Counted from the stretch's first letter, positions 42,262-51,545 are shown. The stretch: DNA of 64,000 nucleotides from Mesorhizobium sp. INR15 (GCF_015500075.1 NZ_CP045496.1:3482001-3546000); one strand, 5' to 3'. The notes: generated from the letters alone by a model not told the origin. Numbers and translations: made by a program.

Positions 42262-43545
42262 ATGACCGCACCACGCCCTTCGAAAACCCATATCGGCAAC
42301 CACAAGCTCCATCCGGAGACGCTGATGCTGAGCTATGGTTTCGACCCGCAGCTTTCGGAAGGGGCGGTCAAGCCGCCGGTGTTCCTCACCTCGACCTTCG
42401 TGTTCAAGTCAGCGGAAGAGGGGCGCGATTTCTTCGACTACGCTTCCGGCCGCAAGGAGCCGCCGAGCGGAACGGCATCCGGCCTGGTCTATTCGCGCTT
42501 CAACCACCCCAACAGCGAGATCGTGGAGGACCGGCTGGCGATCTACGAGGGCACGGATGCCTGCATCCTGTTCTCGTCCGGCATGTCGGCGATCGCGACG
42601 ACGCTGCTTGCCTATGCACGCCCGGGTGACGTTGTCCTGCATTCGCAGCCGCTCTACGGCGGCACCGAGATGCTTCTGACCCGCACGCTGGCCGGCCTTG
42701 GCATTGGCGCGGTCGGTTTCGTGGACGGCGTCGATGAGGCGGCGGTGCGCGCGGCTGCCGAAGCGGCAATGGCGAAAGGGCGCCTGTCGGTCATCCTGGT
42801 CGAAACACCCGCAAATCCGACCAACAGCCTTGTCGACATCGCGCTGATGCGAAAGATCGCCGATGAAATCGGCGTCCGGCAAGGCATGACGCCGATCATT
42901 GTCTGCGACAACACGCTGCTCGGTCCGGTGTTTCAGCGGCCCATCGAACATGGCGCCGATGTTTCGCTGTATTCGCTGACCAAATATGTCGGCGGCCATT
43001 CCGATCTGATCGCCGGTGCGGTGATGGGCAGCAAAGCGTTCACCAAGCCGATCAAGGCGTTGCGCGGCGCGATCGGCACACAGCTCGACCCGCATTCCTG
43101 CTGGATGCTCGGCCGCTCGCTGGAAACGCTGGCGATCCGCATGGAGCGGGCCAATGACAACGCGCGTCTTGTCGCCGAATTCCTGCGTGACCATGCCAAG
43201 GTCGAGAAGGTGCACTACCTGCCGTTCCTTGGCGAGGATACGCAAGCGGCCCGCGTCTACAGGGCGCAATGCAGCGGCGCCGGCTCGACATTCTCGTTCG
43301 ATATAAGGGGTGGAGAGAAGGCGGCTTTCGCCTTCCTCAACGGGCTGCAGATCTTCAAGTTGGCGGTGAGCCTTGGCGGCACGGAATCTCTGGCCAGCCA
43401 CCCGGCGGCCATGACCCATTCAGGCATTCCCATCGAGGTGCGCCAGCGCATCGGCGTGCTGGAGACAACGGTGAGGCTGTCGATTGGCGTCGAGCATGCT
43501 GACGATCTGATCGCCGACCTGACGCAAGCGCTGGCGGGCGCCTAA
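42262..43545 (+). CDS. Cystathionine gamma-synthase/methionine gamma-lyase family PLP enzyme
   Basis: 427 residues, Cys/Met metabolism PLP family. Visible: TSTFVFKSAEEG, YSRFNHPNSEIVEDRLA, SSGMSAIATTLLA, VETPANPTN, VCDNT and the PLP Lys in SLTKYVGGHSDL. An insertion, RKEPPSGTASG, precedes the YSR motif and marks a subgroup usually annotated as cystathionine gamma-synthase family. Reactions in the family differ by few residues, so lyase or synthase activity is undecided. The divergent Lrp gene and the operator dyad suggest amino-acid induction. A terminator follows at 43570. Confidence 0.9.
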   Translation: MTAPRPSKTHIGNHKLHPETLMLSYGFDPQLSEGAVKPPVFLTSTFVFKSAEEGRDFFDYASGRKEPPSGTASGLVYSRFNHPNSEIVEDRLAIYEGTDACILFSSGMSAIATTLLAYARPGDVVLHSQPLYGGTEMLLTRTLAGLGIGAVGFVDGVDEAAVRAAAEAAMAKGRLSVILVETPANPTNSLVDIALMRKIADEIGVRQGMTPIIVCDNTLLGPVFQRPIEHGADVSLYSLTKYVGGHSDLIAGAVMGSKAFTKPIKALRGAIGTQLDPHSCWMLGRSLETLAIRMERANDNARLVAEFLRDHAKVEKVHYLPFLGEDTQAARVYRAQCSGAGSTFSFDIRGGEKAAFAFLNGLQIFKLAVSLGGTESLASHPAAMTHSGIPIEVRQRIGVLETTVRLSIGVEHADDLIADLTQALAGA

Positions 43546-43569
43546 CGCTTGCCCCTTGCGGCAAATCTG

Positions 43570-43596
43570 AAAGGGGGCGGGTGACCGCCCCTTTTC
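43570..43596 (+). terminator. Rho-independent terminator after the PLP enzyme gene
   Basis: GGGGCGG (43574-43580) pairs with CCGCCCC (43585-43591) around GTGA, extended by AAAG/TTTT pairing and a TTTTC end. It lies 25 bases after the stop codon. Confidence 0.85.
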
Positions 43597-43715
43597 TCGA
43601 GCGCAAATTAAGCGGCGGTGGGCGGGAAACATCGGCCTGCGCATTCGTTGTACCGGTACATCCCGTGGCGCTGGACAAGGCTTGCGTGGGTGTCATCACC
43701 ACAACGGAGGTTTCA

Positions 43716-44159
43716 ATGCGCATCCAATCTCTTTCACCGGCGCTCTCGGCGCTGGCCGTATCGGCTGCCATCCTGTTTGCTTCGCCTGCCTTTGCCGACA
43801 TGGTGAAGATGACGGCAACGCTCGACGGCGGCCAGCAGAACCCGCCGGTGACGTCGACAGCGAAAGGCACCGCCGATCTCGGTTTCGACACTGACACCAA
43901 GAAGCTGAGCTGGACGGTCGAGTATTCCGGCCTCAGCGGACCTGCGGCGGCTGGGCATATCCACGGACCGGCTGCAAAAGGTGCAAACGCCGGGGTGGTG
44001 ATCCCGTTCAAGGGCGGGCTCGACAGCCCGATCAAGGGCTCAGCGGTGCTGACCGACGCGCAGGCAGCCGACCTGATGGCCGGCAAATATTACGTCAACA
44101 TCCATACAGCGGCCAACAAGGACGGCGAAATACGCGGCCAAATCGAAAAGGCGATGTAG
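43716..44159 (+). CDS. Secreted CHRD domain protein
   Basis: 147 residues. Signal peptide MRIQSLSPALSALAVSAAILFASPAFA, then one CHRD domain: MTATLDGGQQNPPVTSTAKGTADLGFD, LSWTVEYSGLSGPAAAGHIHGPA, LMAGKYYVNIHTAANKDGEIRGQI. CHRD domains occur in chordin and in many bacterial exported proteins with no set activity. The two GHIHG/NIHT histidines are conserved in the domain. GGAGG lies six bases before the ATG. The gene is alone between a terminator and the convergent ThDP enzyme gene. Confidence 0.9.
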   Translation: MRIQSLSPALSALAVSAAILFASPAFADMVKMTATLDGGQQNPPVTSTAKGTADLGFDTDTKKLSWTVEYSGLSGPAAAGHIHGPAAKGANAGVVIPFKGGLDSPIKGSAVLTDAQAADLMAGKYYVNIHTAANKDGEIRGQIEKAM

Positions 44160-44212
44160 GCAGCGTTGGCGGCCGGCTGGACAGCACCTTGTCTGTCCTG
44201 TCGGATTCCCGT

Positions 44213-45862
44213 TCAGGCCTTATCGCGGATTTGGGTCATCGTCCGGGTCGGCGTTATGGCCTCGGGGTCGAGCCTGATCTCCACGATCGACGGCTTGCCG
44301 CTTGCACGCGCCCGCTCGAAGGCGGGGGCGAAATCGGCCGTCTTCTCGACCGTTTCGCCATGGCCGCCATAGGCGCGGGCCAGAGCGGCGAAGTCGGGGT
44401 TTTGCAGATCCGTGCCGACGACGCGGCCGGGATATTCCCGCTCCTGATGCATGCGGATGGTGCCGTAGATGCCGTTGTTGACGACGATCACGATGATCGG
44501 CAGGCCATATTGCACGGCGGTGGCGAATTCCTGGCCGTTCATCAGGAAGCATCCGTCGCCGGCGAAGGCAACTACGGTACGCTCCGGAAACAGGCCTTTC
44601 GCGGCAACCGCCGCAGGGGTGCCGTAACCCATCGAGCCTGACGTTGGCGCGCCTTGTGTGGCGAAACGGCGGAAGCGGTGAAAGCGATGCACCCAGGTGG
44701 CGTAGTTGCCGGCGCCATTGGTCAGGATGGCGTCATCGGGCAACACCTTTTCGAGATAGTTCATGATCGGCCCCATCTGCACGGAGCCAGGCCCGGCTTC
44801 CGGCGGCGTCGACCAGTCGAGATAGGCGGCGTGCAGGCGTTCCGTCTCGCCGGCCCAGACCGGTGATGCCGGTCCTTTCCTGTTGGCGAAGGCTCGCACG
44901 AAGGCGGCAGGCGAAGCGTTGACCGCCAGTGTCGGCCGGTAGACGCGGCCGAGCTCGCCGGCATCGGCATGGACATGCACCAGCGTCTGGTCGGGGTAGG
45001 GGCTCTTGAGCAGCGAATAGTCGGAGGACGGCATTTCGCCCATGCGGCCGCCGATCAGCAGGACAAGGTCGGCCTGTTTGATCGCTGTCGCCAGCTTCGG
45101 GTTGATACCGATGCCGACATCGCCAGCATAGTTCGGATGCAGATGATCGAACAGCATCTGGCGGCGGAAGGAACAGCCGACCGGCAGCGACCAAGCTTCC
45201 GCGATCGTCCGCACCTGTGCCACCGCCCCGGCATCCCAACGCGTACCGCCGAGAATGACGAAGGGCCGCTTGGCCTTGGCCAGCAGCGCCTCCAGGGCAT
45301 CCAGATCGGCTTCACCGGGACTGGTTTCGACCGGTGTATAAGGCAAGGCGGCTGGCGCCTCGACGACACTGGTCAGCATGTCTTCCGGCAACGAGATGAC
45401 CACCGGACCGGGGCGGCCTGACGTGGCGACCGTGAACGCGCGAGTGACGAATTCTGGGATGCGCGAGGCATCGTCGATCTCGACCACCCATTTGGCGATG
45501 TCGCCGAAGAACCTCTTGTAATCCACTTCCTGGAATGCCTCGCGTTCCTTGGCGTGGCTGGCGACCTGGCCGATGAACAGGATGACGGGAATGGAGTCCT
45601 GCATGGCTATGTGGATGCCGGCCGAGGCGTTGGTGGCGCCGGGGCCTCGGGTGACAAAGCATATGCCGGGCTTGCCGGTCAGCCGGCCATGGCAGTCGGC
45701 CATCATCGCGGCACCACCCTCCTGGCGGCAGACGATGGTGCGGATCGGCGAATCGTGCAGCGCGTCGAGCACCGCGAGATAGGATTCACCGGGCACGCAA
45801 TAGATGCGGTCGGTGCCATTGGTTTCGAGCGCGTCGACGATCAGTTGTCCGCCGGTCTTCAT
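44213..45862 (-). CDS. Thiamine diphosphate enzyme, acetolactate-synthase-like
   Basis: 549 residues with the three ThDP domains. N-terminal PYR domain with catalytic Glu (CRQEGGAAMMADCHGRLTGKPG), middle domain (FVILGGTRWDAGAV) and C-terminal PP domain with the GDG-to-NN motif (GDGCFLMNGQEFATAVQ to VVNNGIYG). Family members make or break C-C bonds next to a carbonyl. It is not a typical acetolactate synthase large subunit by context: no small subunit, and its start overlaps the stop of a CaiB/BaiF CoA-transferase gene (ATGA). That pairing recalls oxalate and 2-hydroxyacyl-CoA lyase systems. Confidence 0.88.
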   Translation of the reverse strand: MKTGGQLIVDALETNGTDRIYCVPGESYLAVLDALHDSPIRTIVCRQEGGAAMMADCHGRLTGKPGICFVTRGPGATNASAGIHIAMQDSIPVILFIGQVASHAKEREAFQEVDYKRFFGDIAKWVVEIDDASRIPEFVTRAFTVATSGRPGPVVISLPEDMLTSVVEAPAALPYTPVETSPGEADLDALEALLAKAKRPFVILGGTRWDAGAVAQVRTIAEAWSLPVGCSFRRQMLFDHLHPNYAGDVGIGINPKLATAIKQADLVLLIGGRMGEMPSSDYSLLKSPYPDQTLVHVHADAGELGRVYRPTLAVNASPAAFVRAFANRKGPASPVWAGETERLHAAYLDWSTPPEAGPGSVQMGPIMNYLEKVLPDDAILTNGAGNYATWVHRFHRFRRFATQGAPTSGSMGYGTPAAVAAKGLFPERTVVAFAGDGCFLMNGQEFATAVQYGLPIIVIVVNNGIYGTIRMHQEREYPGRVVGTDLQNPDFAALARAYGGHGETVEKTADFAPAFERARASGKPSIVEIRLDPEAITPTRTMTQIRDKA

Positions 45863-47064
45863 TGTCCTGACTTCTCCAGTTCGGCAAGAATTTCCTGCGT
45901 GTGCTCGCCCAGGCGCGGCGAGGGGCGCTCATAGACGAGCGGCGTGCCGGACATGACCATCGGCGCGCGCACCGACGGCAAGAGATTGCCGTGGCCGTCG
46001 TCAAGATCGAGGCGCATGCCACGCGCGATGGTCTGAGGATCAGCGAACATCTGGCCGATCGTGTTGATCGGGCCCGCCGGCACGCTGGCCGCTTCCAGTT
46101 TGGCCAGCAGCGGGTCGCGGTCCAGCGTTTTCAGCGCCTCGATCATGTGTTCGCGCAACCTGACCCGGTTGGCGACCCGAGCCGGGTTGGTGGCGAAGTC
46201 GGGGTTCGACGACAACGCGTCCAATCCGACAGCGGCACAGAATTTGGTGAACTGGCCGTCATTGCCGACCGCCAGGATGATGTGGCCGTCCCTGACCGGC
46301 ACGACCTCGTAGGGCGCGATGTTCATATGCGCATTGCCCATCTGCACCGGCGACTTGCCGGAGACGAGATAGTTGAGGTTCTGGTTGCCGAGCGCCGAGA
46401 TCTGGCTGTCGAAAAGCGCCATGTCGACATGCTGGCCCTGGCCGGTCTGTTCGGCGTGGCGCAGCGCTGCCTGGATGGCGATGACCGAATAGAGGCCGGT
46501 AAAAATGTCGGAGATGGCGACGCCGGCCTTTTGTGGCTCTCGGCCAACCTCGCCGGTAATCGACATCATGCCGGCCATGGCCTGGATGATGAAATCATAG
46601 CCGGCGCGCGGCGCGTAGGGGCCGTCCTGGCCGAAACCGGTGATCGAGCAATAGACAAGGCGGGGGTTGGTCTTGCGCAGGCTGTCATAGTCGAGCCCGT
46701 ATTTTTTCAGGCCACCGAGCTTGAAGTTCTCGATCAGCACATCCGACGTCGCCACCAGACGGCGCACCGTTTCCGCGCCCTCAGGCGTCGAGAAATCGAC
46801 GGCGATCGAGCGCTTGCCGCGATTGCAGGAATGGTAATAGGCGGCCGACAGGTTCTCGCCGTCATGGCTCATGACGAAGGGTGGACCCCATTTGCGGGTG
46901 TCATCGCCACCATCGGGGCTTTCGACCTTGATGACATCGGCGCCAAGATCGGCAAGCAATTGGCCGGCCCAGGGCCCGGCCAGGATGCGGGCAAGTTCGA
47001 TGACGCGGACGCCTTTCAGCGGAGGTAGGGCCATCGCCGATCCAGACATTGCCGATTCAGACAT
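45859..47064 (-). CDS. CaiB/BaiF (class III) CoA-transferase
   Basis: 401 residues. Family III CoA-transferase pattern: LPPLKGVRVIELARILAGPWAGQLLADLGADVIKVE, RGKRSIAVDF, ENFKLGGLKKYGLDY and ITGFGQDGPYAPRAGYDF. The Asp near residue 157 in GYDF matches the catalytic Asp of formyl-CoA transferase. It moves CoA between acids by way of an aspartyl anhydride. Several ATGs lie near the N-terminus (47064, 47049, 47034), and the first is used here without a strong ribosome site. It is upstream gene of a coupled pair with the ThDP enzyme. Substrate unknown. Confidence 0.9.
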   Translation of the reverse strand: MSESAMSGSAMALPPLKGVRVIELARILAGPWAGQLLADLGADVIKVESPDGGDDTRKWGPPFVMSHDGENLSAAYYHSCNRGKRSIAVDFSTPEGAETVRRLVATSDVLIENFKLGGLKKYGLDYDSLRKTNPRLVYCSITGFGQDGPYAPRAGYDFIIQAMAGMMSITGEVGREPQKAGVAISDIFTGLYSVIAIQAALRHAEQTGQGQHVDMALFDSQISALGNQNLNYLVSGKSPVQMGNAHMNIAPYEVVPVRDGHIILAVGNDGQFTKFCAAVGLDALSSNPDFATNPARVANRVRLREHMIEALKTLDRDPLLAKLEAASVPAGPINTIGQMFADPQTIARGMRLDLDDGHGNLLPSVRAPMVMSGTPLVYERPSPRLGEHTQEILAELEKSGQ

Positions 47065-47143
47065 GAGATCACCAGAATTGGTCGGAACCGCAGCCTCTAT
47101 CAACACCTTGGGCCGCTGTCACGGCTCTTGCGATGGGCCAATC

Positions 47144-48076
47144 CTAGCGTTTCAGCACTGTGTCGGCCCAAGCCGCGAATTCATCCATGATGATGTCGCG
47201 GTTGACCTCGTTCAAGCTTTCATGGCGGGTGCCGGCGTAGACCTTTGAAACCAGATTCGAAAAGCCCATCGCGCGCATGCGGCCAGCGAGGTGGGCGATG
47301 CCCTTGCCGTAATTGGAGGCGGGGTCTTTCTCGCCGCCGACCACGCTGACGGCGATGTCGCGCCGCACGGCGGCAAAGCCGGCGTTCCTGCCGCCATTCA
47401 GCGCCATCCCGACAACATCGCGCCACATCGAGATCGAGGCGTCCCAGCCGCATAGCGGATCGGCGATGTATTTCGCCACCTCCGCTTCGTCGCGCGACAG
47501 CCAGTCGAACAGGGTGCGGTGGTTGGGCACCGCCTTGCCCCAGGCCTGGAAGGTGAGTTTCGGCAGCAGTCGAGATGGTACGTCCGAGCCCAGGCGCATC
47601 CGCTCCCAGGCCAGGATGGCCAATGCCAGTTGGCCGAGCAGGCCCTGGGAGAAATCGCCGTTCCAGATGGCCGCGGCGTGGACGCGCGGCGAATGCGCCA
47701 GGAGGAAGTTGAGCGCCACGGACGCACCCATCGAATGGCCGAACAGGATCACCGGCAGGCCCGGCTGCTCCTTGGCGATGAGATCATGGATGGTTGCGAC
47801 ATCGGCGATCACCTTGGCAGGGCCGTCCTTGTCGGCGAACTTGCCAAGCGGCGCATCAGGCGCCTTGGTGGCGCCATGGCCGCGATGGTCGTGGACATAG
47901 ACGTGACAGCCGCGCTCAGCCAGGAAATCAGCAAAACGGCCGTAACGCGCCGCGTGCTCGGCCAACCCATGATTGATCTGGACGACCGCGCGGGCGGCGC
48001 CTCCGGCCTGTTTGATGAACAGATTGAGGTCCGCGCCGGTCGGCGACCGGACCATGCGCTGTTGGCTGAATGACAT
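47144..48076 (-). CDS. Alpha/beta hydrolase, monoacylglycerol-lipase-like
   Basis: 310 residues. Serine hydrolase of the lysophospholipase/monoglyceride lipase (Hydrolase_4) group. Oxyanion-loop motif QINHGLAEHAARY, then YVHDHRGHGATK, nucleophile Ser115 in GHSMGAS, Asp near 251 in GGEKDP and His near 285 in TRHESLNE. All triad residues are present. No signal peptide, so it is cytosolic. It lies 79 bp upstream of the CoA-transferase gene on the same strand and could be cotranscribed, but a shared pathway is not evident. Confidence 0.9.
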   Translation of the reverse strand: MSFSQQRMVRSPTGADLNLFIKQAGGAARAVVQINHGLAEHAARYGRFADFLAERGCHVYVHDHRGHGATKAPDAPLGKFADKDGPAKVIADVATIHDLIAKEQPGLPVILFGHSMGASVALNFLLAHSPRVHAAAIWNGDFSQGLLGQLALAILAWERMRLGSDVPSRLLPKLTFQAWGKAVPNHRTLFDWLSRDEAEVAKYIADPLCGWDASISMWRDVVGMALNGGRNAGFAAVRRDIAVSVVGGEKDPASNYGKGIAHLAGRMRAMGFSNLVSKVYAGTRHESLNEVNRDIIMDEFAAWADTVLKR

Positions 48077-48266
48077 GGCCGCTCGGTCTCCACCCCTGGC
48101 TCGCCTTCGCGGCGCCTGTTTGTTTGCGCCGGCGCCGGTTTTGGGTCAATCCGCCTCGCCTGCTTTTCCGCGACGATGTTTCTTGCATTCCACCGGTGAA
48201 ATATCGCAATTCTGACACGGAGACAGGGGCAGTCTGTCAGTGCAATTTTTCAGCCGGGGATATCAG

Positions 48267-49280
48267 ATGCGTACAGGCCTTGCTTTCGGGTTGGCTCTTT
48301 TGGCGACGTTGATGACGGGGGCCGCGCATGCGGACGTCAAGATGAGCGGTTCTTTCGTCGCCGATGCCGCCTGTCCGGCGACGCAGGCGATCAAGAACGG
48401 CAAGAACCCTGGCAACGTCTCGACCGATGCCGGCAAGAGCTACGAGCTGCTGGCAGGCAACAAGGACGCGCCGACGCACTATCTCGTCCTGGTGCCGGGT
48501 GCCGATCCGGAGCGCCGCTGGGTCAAGGTCAGCTGTGGCCATGTCGCCGGTGGCAGCGCCGCGACAGTGCCGGCAGCGCCTAGCGGTCAAGGCAAGCCGC
48601 CAGCGTCGGCTTCGGGAAAACCCGAATATGTCTTCGCGCTAAGCTGGCAACCGGCCTTCTGCGAGACCAAGTCGAGCAAGACGGAATGCAAGGCGCAGAG
48701 CCCGAACGAGTTCGACGCGACGCATTTCACCTTGCACGGGCTGTGGCCGCAGCCGAACGGCAATTTCTATTGCCAGGTCGCGTCCGGCGACAAGGCCAAC
48801 GACAACCCCGCCCACTGGCAAGACCTGCCGCCGGTCAACCTGGAAGCGGCGACGCGTTCGGAACTCGACCAGGTGATGCCGGGCACTGCGTCGAAACTCG
48901 AGCGGCATGAGTGGATCAAGCACGGCACCTGCTACGGCAAGAGCCAGCAGGAGTATTTTTCCGACGCGCTCAACCTGATGCGAGCGGTCAATGCTTCGCC
49001 CGTGCGCGATCTCTTTGCCAAGAACATCGGCGGCAAGCTGACGGCGGACCAGATTCGCGGTGCCTTCGATCAGGCTTTTGGCGCCGGAGCAGGGGACCGG
49101 GTTCGCGTTTCCTGCGTCATCGATCCTTCGAACGGCAGGCGGCTGATCGGCGAGTTGACGCTCGGCCTCTCCGGTCCGATCGGTCCCAACAGCACGCTCA
49201 AGGACCTGTTGCTGGCCTCGGTACCGACCAACAAGGCCGGCTGTCCGACCGGCACCGTCGACGCCATAGGTTTCCAGTAA
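48267..49280 (+). CDS. Ribonuclease T2 family protein (secreted)
   Basis: 337 residues. Signal peptide MRTGLAFGLALLATLMTGAAHA. The RNase T2 domain spans about residues 120-337. Both active-site blocks are intact: FTLHGLWPQ (His157) and RHEWIKHGTC (His214, Glu215, Lys218, His219), with paired cysteines nearby. It should cut single-stranded RNA in the periplasm, giving nucleotides by way of 2',3'-cyclic phosphates. A domain of about 90 residues before the catalytic part (PATQAIKNGKNPG, YLVLVPGA) is not part of the T2 fold. ATG 48267 has GGGG upstream. It may feed nucleotide salvage. Confidence 0.92.
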   Translation: MRTGLAFGLALLATLMTGAAHADVKMSGSFVADAACPATQAIKNGKNPGNVSTDAGKSYELLAGNKDAPTHYLVLVPGADPERRWVKVSCGHVAGGSAATVPAAPSGQGKPPASASGKPEYVFALSWQPAFCETKSSKTECKAQSPNEFDATHFTLHGLWPQPNGNFYCQVASGDKANDNPAHWQDLPPVNLEAATRSELDQVMPGTASKLERHEWIKHGTCYGKSQQEYFSDALNLMRAVNASPVRDLFAKNIGGKLTADQIRGAFDQAFGAGAGDRVRVSCVIDPSNGRRLIGELTLGLSGPIGPNSTLKDLLLASVPTNKAGCPTGTVDAIGFQ

Positions 49281-49345
49281 ACAGCCGGGCTGTCGTTTCA
49301 GCGCGGCGCGGTGTTATGGTGGGCTCCACATCATCTGGCGGGGGA

Positions 49346-49963
49346 ATGGCGATGGCGGACGTGACAGGTGGCGCACTGGCGCGGCTGGCTTTCTGGGCCA
49401 AGGGCATGGTGTCGATCAACGACGCCCGCATGGAGTGGCCAGGCTTTTCCTATACGGAGGCGGAGTGGGCGCGCATGCGCACGCTGTCCGCGCCAATCGG
49501 CGCCGGCACCTATCAGATATTCACCTTCGTCAACGCGGCGATCTTCATCGCCATTGCCGCCGCCGGCATTTTCGGTGTTTTCCTGCCCCTGGCGACGGCG
49601 CTGTTTCCAATACCGGCTGAGACGAGTGCGCTGAAATTCTCGCTGCTTCTGGCGGCCTGCGCCTTCCTGATCATCGGGCTTGGGCTGCCGATCTCGATGC
49701 GCCTGTCAGCCATGATGGTAGGCGGCAAGACACTTCGTGCGGCCCTTGCAAGCGCGCCCGAGGACGGGCCTCTGGCGGCGAAAGTCTCCTGGCAGATCAA
49801 CCGCATCATGCTGATCATGTGCGGCTTGCTGGTGCCAGGCATATTGTTGTTCATCGCCTATGACATCCAGGCGGGGCCGATCATCACCACGCTGAAATGG
49901 CTGGCGATCGCGCTGATGGCCGTTTCCACCATCACCGGCATTCGGCGGCAGGGGAAGTCGTAG
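49346..49963 (+). CDS. Hypothetical membrane protein
   Basis: 205 residues with four predicted membrane segments (about IFTFVNAAIFIAIAAAGIFG, FSLLLAACAFLIIGLGLP, IMLIMCGLLVPGILLFIAY and WLAIALMAVSTITG). I do not recognise a family. The soluble N-terminal 50 residues contain MVSINDARMEWPGFSYTEAEWARM. Starts at 49316, 49346 and 49352 are all possible. GCGGGGGA suits the last two. It follows the RNase T2 gene by 65 bp and is convergent with the diguanylate cyclase gene. Confidence 0.65.
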   Translation: MAMADVTGGALARLAFWAKGMVSINDARMEWPGFSYTEAEWARMRTLSAPIGAGTYQIFTFVNAAIFIAIAAAGIFGVFLPLATALFPIPAETSALKFSLLLAACAFLIIGLGLPISMRLSAMMVGGKTLRAALASAPEDGPLAAKVSWQINRIMLIMCGLLVPGILLFIAYDIQAGPIITTLKWLAIALMAVSTITGIRRQGKS

Positions 49964-50015
49964 CAGCCACTTGCGCCTAGAGCCTGTCCCGAGGGTATCG
50001 GAATGGGATCATGCC

Positions 50016-51353
50016 CTAGATCTGCGCGGATTTGGTCCAGGCGACTGACGTGTCGGCGTCGTTGCTGCCGGGTTCGCCAACAACGCGGTCGCGTCCGGTC
50101 GACTTCGCCTTGTAAAGCCGCTGGTCGGCAAGCGCGAAGAGATCGCCAAGGCTGGTTGTGCTCTCGCTGACCGAGGAGACACCGGCGCTGACCGTCAGGT
50201 CGAAGCGGCTGGTGTTGGTGGAAGCCTTGACCGCGTAGCGGATGCTTTCGCCAAACAGCCTGGCGACCGTGTGCGGGCGGGAGCTGAGGATGGCGAATTC
50301 CTCGCCGCCGATGCGGAACACCTGGTCTTCGACGCTTGCCAGATCGCCAAGCAGGCCCGCGACAGCCTTAAGCACCTTGTCGCCTTCGGCATGGCCGAAG
50401 CGGTCGTTGATCGACTTGAAATGATCGACATCGATGATCAGCAGGCTGAGCGGCTTGGCTGTGCGCAGGCTCGCTTGAACAGCGGCTTCGCCATCGCTGT
50501 CAAAACGCCCCCGGTGCAGCAGGCCGGTCAAGCCGTCGCGGCCGACATGCTCGACCAGGGCTTCGTAGCGTTCGCGATAGGTCAGCGTGTCGAAAATGTC
50601 GGAGAGGCCGCGCGGCGCCTGGACCTGCCGTACCTCGAACCAGCGGAGATAGGCGACAAGCATGGTGCTGAAGGCCAGTGCGGCGCCCATCTTGGCGAAC
50701 CAGCCGCCGAAGAACACACCAATCGGCGCGCCGGCGACGAAATGCAGCGCGGTGAAGAAGCCGGCCTGGTCGAAGGTGAGCACGCAGGCGACGCAGATGA
50801 GGACGCGCGTGAACTGCGCTTTGCGGAGATATTTTCCGAGCTTCTCGTAAAGCAGGATGATCAGGATGGTGTCGACGAACAGCAGCGTCGTGCCCCAGAC
50901 CATCAGCCAGCCCATCTCATCGATGAAGCCGATATCGGGCAGCCTGCCGTCGGGCAGTGGCGCGATGGCGTGCAGGCGCAACAGAAGCACCAGCCCGATC
51001 ATCAGCGCGTTGCCCAGCAGCAGGCCATAGAGCGGCTGGCGCACGGTTGCGGCGTCTTCCTTGATGTAGAGCAGCAGAAGCATCACCAGCTTGCCGGAAA
51101 ACAGCACGGCCGAACCCGGCGAAACCATGCCGAACGGCAAGGCGACGTAAAACACGCTGGCGAGATAGGTTTCGAGGAAATGCATAACGCCGAGCGCGCA
51201 GACGAAGACGCCGAGCCCTATGCGGCTCCTGAAGCGGAAAAGCGTGACCATGACGCCGAAATAGAGAACAGCTTCGGCAAGCAGCAGGAAAGCGTTCAGC
51301 AATGCCGTCGATCCGATCTTTGTTCGAAGCCGCGGTCGCCCGCGAATCCCCAC
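50016..51353 (-). CDS. Membrane diguanylate cyclase (GGDEF)
   Basis: 445 residues. About seven hydrophobic helices fill residues 15-230, followed by a coiled region (LTYRERYEALVEHVGRD) and a C-terminal GGDEF domain beginning DGLTGLLHRGRFD. The active-site motif is GGEEF (in FRIGGEEFAIL), with IDVDHFKSINDRFGH for metal and nucleotide, so it should make cyclic di-GMP. No RxxD inhibitory site is obvious. The membrane part senses an unknown signal. The GTG start at 51353 is uncertain and no clear ribosome site is seen. Confidence 0.88.
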   Translation of the reverse strand: MGIRGRPRLRTKIGSTALLNAFLLLAEAVLYFGVMVTLFRFRSRIGLGVFVCALGVMHFLETYLASVFYVALPFGMVSPGSAVLFSGKLVMLLLLYIKEDAATVRQPLYGLLLGNALMIGLVLLLRLHAIAPLPDGRLPDIGFIDEMGWLMVWGTTLLFVDTILIILLYEKLGKYLRKAQFTRVLICVACVLTFDQAGFFTALHFVAGAPIGVFFGGWFAKMGAALAFSTMLVAYLRWFEVRQVQAPRGLSDIFDTLTYRERYEALVEHVGRDGLTGLLHRGRFDSDGEAAVQASLRTAKPLSLLIIDVDHFKSINDRFGHAEGDKVLKAVAGLLGDLASVEDQVFRIGGEEFAILSSRPHTVARLFGESIRYAVKASTNTSRFDLTVSAGVSSVSESTTSLGDLFALADQRLYKAKSTGRDRVVGEPGSNDADTSVAWTKSAQI

Positions 51354-51545
51354 CCCTGATACCGTTCTGACGCGGAAGGGTTAACCGCTGCTTTCTTCCG
51401 TTTCACCCTTTGTGGAAAACTTCGACGGCTCAGAGGGTGCTTCCAGCCCGGCGAAAGCTTCAAGGCGCCAAAAGCGATTGCCGTTCGGCGCCGCATCGCC
51501 TACATAGCGCGCAACTTCCATTCATTCTGATCAAGGAAAGCGCGC

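Noticed and set aside
44213..45862. Calling the ThDP enzyme oxalyl-CoA decarboxylase because of the CoA-transferase neighbour
   Set aside because: Its ThDP-motif region does not look like Oxc. Context alone is too weak for a named substrate.
49979..50015. Possible palindrome between convergent genes (CCTAGAGCC to CCCTAGATC)
   Set aside because: Only short broken stems could be paired. It may be a fragment of a dispersed repeat, but this cannot be shown here.
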